Assembly (NCBI GenBank): GCA_025934635.1
Contig: JAICWX010000162.1
Coordinates: 1-19,072, forward strand
Direction: 5' to 3'
Source: Streptosporangiaceae bacterium
GTDB taxonomy: Bacteria; Actinomycetota; Actinomycetes; Streptosporangiales; Streptosporangiaceae
Length of the DNA stretch: 19,072 bases
Under the pieces are notes generated by a model. The model was given only the letters and a program-made list of their open reading frames with translations. It did not search any database and was not told where the DNA came from. Positions 14,922 through 19,072 of this stretch are shown one piece after another. Position 1 is the first letter of the stretch. Every line of letters begins with the position of its first letter. Position numbers and translations under genes: made by a program.

Positions 14922-16415
14922 GTGACGCTGCACCTCCATGACACCGCGGCTCGCGCGGTGCGCGAGTTCACGCCGATTGCGCCGGGCCAGGCGTCGGTGT
15001 ACCTGTGCGGCGCCACCGTGCAGGCGCCGCCGCACATCGGCCACCTGCGTTCGGCCGTCGTCTTCGACGTGCTGATCCGGTGGCTGGAGGCCAGCGGCTA
15101 CGCGGTGACCTTCTGCCGCAACGTCACCGACATCGAGGACAAGATCCTGCGCACCGCGGCGGCCGAGGGCGTCCCGCCCTGGATCGTGGCCGAACGGAAC
15201 CAGCGCGCGTTCACCTGGGCCTACGACGCGGTCGGGTGCCGGGCGCCGGACATCGAGCCGCGCGCGACCGGGCACATCCCGGAGATGATCGTGCTGATCA
15301 GGCGGCTGATCGAGGGTGGCCACGCCTATCCGGGCGGCGGGGACGTGTACTTCGACGTGCGCTCCTACCCCGGGTACGGCGCGCTGTCCGGGCAGCGCCC
15401 GGACCAGCTGCGGCCCGCCGACGATGAGGGTTCGGGCAAGCGGGACCCGGTCGACTTCACCCTCTGGAAGGGCGCCAAGCCCGGCGAGCCGTCCTGGGAG
15501 ACCCCGTGGGGGACCGGGCGCCCCGGCTGGCACCTGGAATGCTCGGCCATGGCCACCAAGTACCTGGGGTCCGCCTTCGACATCCACGGCGGCGGGCTCG
15601 ACCTGGTGTTCCCGCACCACGAGAACGAGATCGCCCAGTCCAAGGCGGCGGGCGACGGCTTCGCCCGGTACTGGATGCACAACGGCCTGCTCGACCTCGA
15701 CGGCGAGAAGATGAGCAAGTCGCTGGGAAACTCGATGCTGGTCAGCGAGGTGCTGACCCGGGTGCGGCCGCCCGAGCTGCGCTACTACCTGGTCCAGGCG
15801 CACTACCGGTCGCTGCTGGAGTACTCCGAGGACGCGCTGGAGGAGGCGGCCGCCGCCTACCAGCGGATCGAGCGCTTCGCGGTCCGCGCCCAGGATTTCG
15901 GCCTGGACGACGCCGGCCAGCTGGATGACGCTGGCCAGCTGGACGATACGGGCCAGCCGGACGGCGCTGGCCTATCGGAAATTGGCCTGCCGGACGCCGG
16001 CGGGGCGGCCGGGCTGCCGGTGTCGTTCCGCGCCGCCATGGACGACGATCTCAGCGTCCCGTCCGCGCTGGCCGCCGTGCACGCCTGCGTCCGGGACGGC
16101 AACCAGGCGCTGGCCACGGGAGACAAGGCGGGAGTGCGGGCCAGCCTGGCCCGGCTCCGGGACATGCTCGGCGTGCTCGGCCTGGACCCGCTGGCGCCGC
16201 CCTGGTCCGGCGCGGCCGCCACCGGCGCCCCCGGCTCCGGTGAGCGGCTCCGGGACGTGGTCGGGTCGCTCGTGAAACTGACTCTGCGGCAGCGGGACGC
16301 GGCCCGGGCCCGCCGCGACTACGCCACCGCGGACGCGATCAGGGACGGCCTGGACGAGATCGGCGTCCAGGTCGAGGACACACCGCAGGGCCCGCGATGG
16401 GAGCTAAAGCGTTGA
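14922..16415 (+). CDS. cysS: Cysteinyl-tRNA synthetase
   Basis: Class I synthetase charging tRNA-Cys, with zinc at the active site. The 497-residue protein has C29 in CGATVQ (zinc ligand), HIGH (38-41), [20 protein letters not shown] and [20 protein letters not shown] with the remaining zinc ligands, and KMSKS (263-267). Intact HIGH, KMSKS and zinc residues argue that it is functional. It is not MshC: the protein is long and retains a C-terminal region. The GTG start gives MTLHLHDT. Upstream TATAGC (14907-14912) could be a -10 for near-leaderless transcription. A repeat of four hexapeptides interrupts the helical region at residues 329-352. Its stop overlaps or abuts the rlmB start, so these two are co-transcribed. 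Confidence 0.96.
   Translation: MTLHLHDTAARAVREFTPIAPGQASVYLCGATVQAPPHIGHLRSAVVFDVLIRWLEASGYAVTFCRNVTDIEDKILRTAAAEGVPPWIVAERNQRAFTWAYDAVGCRAPDIEPRATGHIPEMIVLIRRLIEGGHAYPGGGDVYFDVRSYPGYGALSGQRPDQLRPADDEGSGKRDPVDFTLWKGAKPGEPSWETPWGTGRPGWHLECSAMATKYLGSAFDIHGGGLDLVFPHHENEIAQSKAAGDGFARYWMHNGLLDLDGEKMSKSLGNSMLVSEVLTRVRPPELRYYLVQAHYRSLLEYSEDALEEAAAAYQRIERFAVRAQDFGLDDAGQLDDAGQLDDTGQPDGAGLSEIGLPDAGGAAGLPVSFRAAMDDDLSVPSALAAVHACVRDGNQALATGDKAGVRASLARLRDMLGVLGLDPLAPPWSGAAATGAPGSGERLRDVVGSLVKLTLRQRDAARARRDYATADAIRDGLDEIGVQVEDTPQGPRWELKR
15906..15977 (+). repeat. 18-bp tandem repeat inside cysS (four units)
   Basis: Four consecutive in-frame 18-bp units encode [18 protein letters not shown] and DGAGLS (residues 329-352). 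The first two proteins are identical while their DNA differs in third positions. The repeat is acidic and likely a surface loop in the anticodon-proximal helical domain. Confidence 0.8.
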
Positions 16416-17587
16416 GCACGCGATCCGGCCGTTCCGGCGGCAGTACCGGCCGTTCCGGCCGCTCCGGTGGCGGTACCCCCCGCGGGGTCGGCCGCCCCGG
16501 CTCCGGGCAGGCCAAGTCGGGCAAGCCGCGCCCGGGTACCGGCGGCTACGGCCGCCGCGCGCTCGAGGGCAAGGGCCCGACCCCGCCCGCGTCCATGCGC
16601 CCCGGCCACCCGGCCCAGCGCCGCGCCGCCGCCGACGCCCGCAGCCGCCCCCGCGACGACGGTTCCGCGGCGGGTTCCCGTGGCCGCCCGCGCGACGACG
16701 GCTACCCGGCGGACCCCTACGGTCGTTCCCGTGACGGCGGCTTCGCGCCGGACGCTCGTGGCCGTTCCCGTGGCGGCGCCGCCCCGTCGGGACCGGGCGG
16801 CCCCGCGGGCCGGGCCACCCGCGGCGCCGGGGACGCGGCCGAGTTCGTCGCCGGGCGGAACTCCGTGGTGGAGTCGCTGCGCGCCTCGGTACCGGCGGCC
16901 GCGCTGTATGTCGGCAACCGGGTCCAGCACGACGAGCGGATCAGCGAGGCCATCAAGCTGGCCGCTAACCGCAATGTGGTCGTGCTCGAGGCCGGGGCGG
17001 CCGAACTCGACCGGCTCACCGGCGGCGCGCTGCATCAGGGCCTGGCGCTGCGGGTCCGCCCGTACGACTACGCGCACCCCGACGACCTGCTCGCCCGGGC
17101 CGCCGAGGCGGGCCAGGTGCCGCTGATCGCCGCCCTGGACGGCGTCACCGACCCGCGCAACCTGGGGGCGGTGGCGCGTTCGGCCGCCGCGTTCGGCGCG
17201 CACGGCGTGGTGGTACCGTCCCGCCGCGGGGCCGGCGTCACCGCCGGCGCCTGGAAGGCCTCCGCGGGCGCGTTCGCCCGGCTGCCGGTGGCCCGCGCCG
17301 CCAACCTGGCCCGCACGCTGGCCGCCTACCAGGAGGCGGGGCTCTTCGTGGCCGGCCTGGACGCGGACGGCGACACCGAGATCCGGGACCTGGAGCTGGC
17401 GACCTCACCGCTGGTCCTGGCCGTCGGCTCGGAGGGCAAGGGCCTGTCCCGCATCGTCGCCCAGGGCTGTGACGTGCTGGTCCGGATCCCGATCGCGGCC
17501 CGCACCGAGTCCCTCAACGCCGGCATCGCGGCCGGCATCGCCCTCTACGAGATCGCCACCCTCCGCTCCCGCGAGCCCGCCAGCTAG
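16397..17587 (+). CDS. rlmB: 23S rRNA (guanosine-2'-O-)-methyltransferase, RlmB/TrmH family
   Basis: SPOUT methyltransferase modifying a 23S rRNA guanosine ribose. The 396-residue protein begins with about 145 basic, Gly/Arg/Ser-rich residues containing the conserved actinobacterial [21 protein letters not shown] (51-71) and then repeats of the type RPRDDG/RSRDGG. The substrate-binding domain spans about 149-225 ([13 protein letters not shown]). The catalytic knot has [17 protein letters not shown] (about 245-261), VGSEGKGLS (343-351) and [20 protein letters not shown] (about 367-386). ATG 16397 is given; TTG 16412, which overlaps the cysS stop (TTGA) and has GGGAG about eight bases upstream, is an equally good start and would remove five residues. 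Confidence 0.94.
   Translation: MGAKALSTRSGRSGGSTGRSGRSGGGTPRGVGRPGSGQAKSGKPRPGTGGYGRRALEGKGPTPPASMRPGHPAQRRAAADARSRPRDDGSAAGSRGRPRDDGYPADPYGRSRDGGFAPDARGRSRGGAAPSGPGGPAGRATRGAGDAAEFVAGRNSVVESLRASVPAAALYVGNRVQHDERISEAIKLAANRNVVVLEAGAAELDRLTGGALHQGLALRVRPYDYAHPDDLLARAAEAGQVPLIAALDGVTDPRNLGAVARSAAAFGAHGVVVPSRRGAGVTAGAWKASAGAFARLPVARAANLARTLAAYQEAGLFVAGLDADGDTEIRDLELATSPLVLAVGSEGKGLSRIVAQGCDVLVRIPIAARTESLNAGIAAGIALYEIATLRSREPAS
16645..16790 (+). repeat. Imperfect 12- to 14-residue repeats in the RlmB N terminus
   Basis: The encoded segment (about residues 84-127) repeats the pattern R-P/S-R-D-D/G-G followed by a short Ala/Pro/Tyr spacer and RG, roughly three and a half times. It resembles RG-rich disordered RNA-binding tails. 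Confidence 0.6.
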
Positions 17588-17636
17588 CCGCCGCCCGGCT
17601 CCGCCGCACCCCCGCCCCGGCGCATCACCCCGCCCG

Positions 17637-17680
17637 GCAAACCCCCGCCCCGCAAACCCCGCCCCGCAAACCCCCGCCCC
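17637..17680. repeat. Three C-rich tandem units of 14-15 bp after rlmB
   Basis: Units GCAAACCCCCGCCCC (17637-17651), GCAAACCCCGCCCC (17652-17665) and GCAAACCCCCGCCCC (17666-17680) follow each other. The surrounding stretch (about 17588-17700) is strongly C-rich on the plus strand, i.e. G-rich on the minus strand. The region is untranslated in the annotation. It could be a rho-independent or pausing region or simple slippage. Confidence 0.65.
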
Positions 17681-17730
17681 GCCCCGCGCCACCCGCCACC
17701 GCTTCTTGCGCGAGTCCCATCCCCGCCCTC

Positions 17731-17789
17731 TTTCATGATCGCGGGCAGTTTTGGCTTCCATACGGCCAAAACTGCCCGCGATCATGAAA
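17731..17789. repeat. 25-bp perfect inverted repeat (long hairpin) after rlmB
   Basis: Arms at 17731-17755 and 17765-17789 are perfectly complementary over 25 bp with a 9-nt loop. The stem contains ATGATCGCGGGCAG and a TTTTGGC/GCCAAAA inner end, and is less GC-rich than nearby DNA. It sits 144 bp after rlmB and 29 bp before the epimerase ATG, both on the plus strand. It can act as a terminator for the carD-rlmB unit. The length and perfection also fit a dispersed palindromic repeat. Confidence 0.85.
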
Positions 17790-17817
17790 TGGACAGGCGC
17801 TGTGGCAGGGTGGGGAC

Positions 17818-18945
17818 ATGGCGGGTGAGGCGGAGCGGGGACTGACGGTCGCGGTGACGGGGCCGACCGGGACATTCGGGTTCGGGCTGATCCCGCTGCT
17901 CCAGGCCGATGAGCGGGTGACGCGGATCGCCGGCATCGCCCGCCGCCCGTTCGACCCGGACGGGTACGGCTGGACGAAGATGGAGTACCGCCGCGGCGAC
18001 GTCCGCGACCCGGCGACCCTGCGCGACGCGTTCGCCGCGGCCGACGTCGTGGTGCACCTGGCCTTCCTGATCACCGGGGCCGCGCCCGCGGAGGAACTCA
18101 GGGCGGTCAACGTCGAGGGCACGCTGAACGCCTTCCGGGCCGCCGCCGCAGCCGGCGCGCGCCGGTTCGTCTACGCCTCCTCGGTAGCGGCCTACGGCTT
18201 CCACGCCGACAACCCGGTCGGGATGACCGAGGAGTGGCCGGTGCGGCCCGCGGCGCGGCTGTTCTACGCGAAGGAGAAGGCCGAGCTCGAGCACCTGCTG
18301 CGGGCCGAGGCCACCCGTCTCGAGCCGCCCCGCCCTGAGGCGCCCCGTGTTGATGCCCTCCGCCCTGAGGCGCCCCGTGTTGATGCGCCCCGCCCTGATG
18401 CGGCCGCCTCCGCCGGGCCCGCCCTTTACCTGCTGCGCCCGCCGCTGGTCCTGGGCCCGCACGCCGTCGGCGCCAAGGACCTGCTGCCCGGGCCGCTCGC
18501 CCCGCTCGGCCGCAGGCTGGCCACCCTGGCCGCGCGGGCCGTGCGGGCGGGCCGCGTTCCCCGGCTCCCGGTCCTGCTGCCGTCGATGCCGTTCCAGTGC
18601 GTGCACGAGGATGACCTCGGTGACGCGCTACTGCGCTGTGTCGTGGCGGCCGGCCCGCCCGGCGCCTATAACGTGGCCGCCGACGGCACCCTTACCAGCG
18701 CGGACGTCGCCCGCGAGTTCGGCCTGCTGCCACTGCCGCTGCCCGCCGGGCCGATGCAGCTGGCGGCCCGGACCGCCGCCGCGCTGCCGTTCCTGCCGCC
18801 CGCCGCGCAGTGGGTCGAGGCCGCCAGCCATCCGGCCATCATGGACATCACCCGGGCCAAGACCGAGCTGGGCTGGACTCCCCGCTACACCGCCCTCGAG
18901 GCCCTGCGGGACACCCTGGGCACCCTGGGGCCGGGCCAACCCTGA
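17818..18945 (+). CDS. NAD(P)-dependent epimerase/dehydratase (extended SDR)
   Basis: A Rossmann-fold sugar-nucleotide epimerase or dehydratase-like enzyme of 375 residues. The N terminus has VTGPTGTFG with the G-x-x-G-x-x-G dinucleotide motif (G15, G18, G21). GDVRDPATL and VVHLAF follow as in extended SDRs. The catalytic triad is visible as SSVAAYG and YAKEK (YxxxK). A 30-bp tandem repeat adds RPEAPRVDA units after YAKEKAELEHLLRAE, at a loop before the LYLLRPPLVLGP strand. The C terminus ends in the usual LGWTPRYTALEAL motif. ATG 17818 has GGGTGGGGA just upstream. Substrate unknown. The gene lies between the large inverted repeat and tRNA-Thr and does not show operon partners. Confidence 0.85.
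   Translation: MAGEAERGLTVAVTGPTGTFGFGLIPLLQADERVTRIAGIARRPFDPDGYGWTKMEYRRGDVRDPATLRDAFAAADVVVHLAFLITGAAPAEELRAVNVEGTLNAFRAAAAAGARRFVYASSVAAYGFHADNPVGMTEEWPVRPAARLFYAKEKAELEHLLRAEATRLEPPRPEAPRVDALRPEAPRVDAPRPDAAASAGPALYLLRPPLVLGPHAVGAKDLLPGPLAPLGRRLATLAARAVRAGRVPRLPVLLPSMPFQCVHEDDLGDALLRCVVAAGPPGAYNVAADGTLTSADVAREFGLLPLPLPAGPMQLAARTAAALPFLPPAAQWVEAASHPAIMDITRAKTELGWTPRYTALEALRDTLGTLGPGQP
18331..18402 (+). repeat. 30-bp tandem repeat inside the epimerase gene
   Basis: Bases 18331-18356 and 18361-18386 are identical over 26 bp at a 30-bp period. A degenerate third copy starts at 18391. The translated unit is RPEAPRVDAL / RPEAPRVDAP / RPDAA. The reading frame is kept, and the insert is Pro/Ala/Arg-rich and likely disordered. 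Confidence 0.85.
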
Positions 18946-18973
18946 GACCGGCCTGGCCTCCATGCCGGCCGGC

Positions 18974-18979
18974 TACGAT
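18974..18979 (+). promoter_or_regulatory. Possible tRNA-Thr promoter -10 (TACGAT)
   Basis: TACGAT fits TAnnnT and ends 14 bp before the first tRNA base, consistent with a short 5' leader. The expected -35 position (about 18951-18956, GCCTGG) is poor. Tentative. Confidence 0.35.
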
Positions 18980-18993
18980 TCTCAGAGTCTCCC

Positions 18994-19066
18994 GCCGGTG
19001 TAGCTCAGTTGGCAGAGCAGCCGTCTTGTAAACGGCAGGTCAGCGGTTCGATCCCGCTCACCGGCT
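18994..19066 (+). tRNA. tRNA-Thr (anticodon UGU)
   Basis: The 73-nt sequence folds into a full cloverleaf. The acceptor stem GCCGGTG (18994-19000) pairs with CACCGGC (19059-19065). The D-arm is GCTC/GAGC. The anticodon stem GCCGT/ACGGC has loop CTTGTAA with anticodon TGT (19027-19029), reading ACA. The T-arm is AGCGG/CCGCT with loop TTCGATC. The discriminator is T19066. The bases that follow are CCC, so the CCA end is not encoded. This is the last feature in the window. Confidence 0.97.
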
Positions 19067-19072
19067 CCCAGG

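Noticed and set aside
14139..15803. 554-residue minus-strand open frame opposite carD, ispF and cysS
   Set aside because: High-GC shadow frame. All three plus-strand proteins carry complete family motifs, while this translation has none.
17637..17680. CRISPR-like array
   Set aside because: Units are 14-15 bp, directly adjacent and without spacers. They are simple tandem repeats.
19059..19070. Encoded CCA tail of tRNA-Thr
   Set aside because: After the discriminator T19066 the sequence is CCC, then A; the in-register CCA is not present.
18946..19072. Integrative element attachment site at tRNA-Thr
   Set aside because: No integrase and no repeated tRNA 3' end is visible; the window ends six bases after the tRNA.

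Overview
The window is high-GC, densely coding chromosomal DNA of an actinobacterium. GTG and TTG starts are frequent. Diagnostic genes are mshA (first step of mycothiol synthesis, confined to Actinomycetota), carD, senX3-regX3 and a DUF2516 membrane protein. Gene order resembles two blocks that are separate in Mycobacterium tuberculosis, as I recall them: mutY/radA/lpqE/carD/ispF/cysS/rlmB, and XRE/DUF2516/mshA/YbjN/gpm/senX3/regX3. Streptomyces keeps them close together. The window suggests a Streptomyces/Streptosporangiales-like lineage, but the sequence alone does not fix the genus. I see no prophage, transposase, CRISPR array or biosynthetic cluster.

Layout. 1-3420: mutY (minus, running off the left edge), a single-pass membrane/secreted protein (plus) and radA (minus). 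3492-5148: a two-gene plus-strand unit of a TIM-barrel sugar-phosphate isomerase-like protein and a BKACE (DUF849) enzyme. 5303-6194: an XRE regulator, preceded by a perfect inverted repeat, and a DUF2516 membrane protein. 6206-9434 (minus): mshA and a YbjN-like gene overlapping by 4 nt, then a BlaI-type repressor overlapping an M56 membrane metallopeptidase by 14 nt. 9489-12260 (plus): gpmA, senX3 and regX3, with a Pho-box-like inverted repeat before senX3. 12323-13586 (minus): a membrane-anchored protein and a DUF461/PCuAC-like lipoprotein. 13876-17587 (plus): carD, ispF, cysS and rlmB. 17818-18945: an NAD-dependent epimerase. 18994-19066: tRNA-Thr(UGU).

How the genes relate. The core is housekeeping: DNA repair (MutY, RadA), redox buffer synthesis (MshA), glycolysis (GpmA), phosphate sensing (SenX3-RegX3), global RNA polymerase control (CarD), isoprenoid synthesis (IspF) and translation (CysS, RlmB, tRNA-Thr).

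The most unusual points are these. The SenX3 homologue has no visible transmembrane anchor and is preceded by a short overlapping leader ORF. A 25-bp perfect inverted repeat with a 9-nt loop follows rlmB. In-frame tandem repeats have grown in the tails or loops of several conserved enzymes (MutY, CysS, RlmB, epimerase). The DUF461 lipoprotein lacks the usual copper ligands. disA and ispD are missing from the places where relatives often carry them. I did not find a clearly new multi-gene system; most of the window is ordinary actinobacterial core genome.
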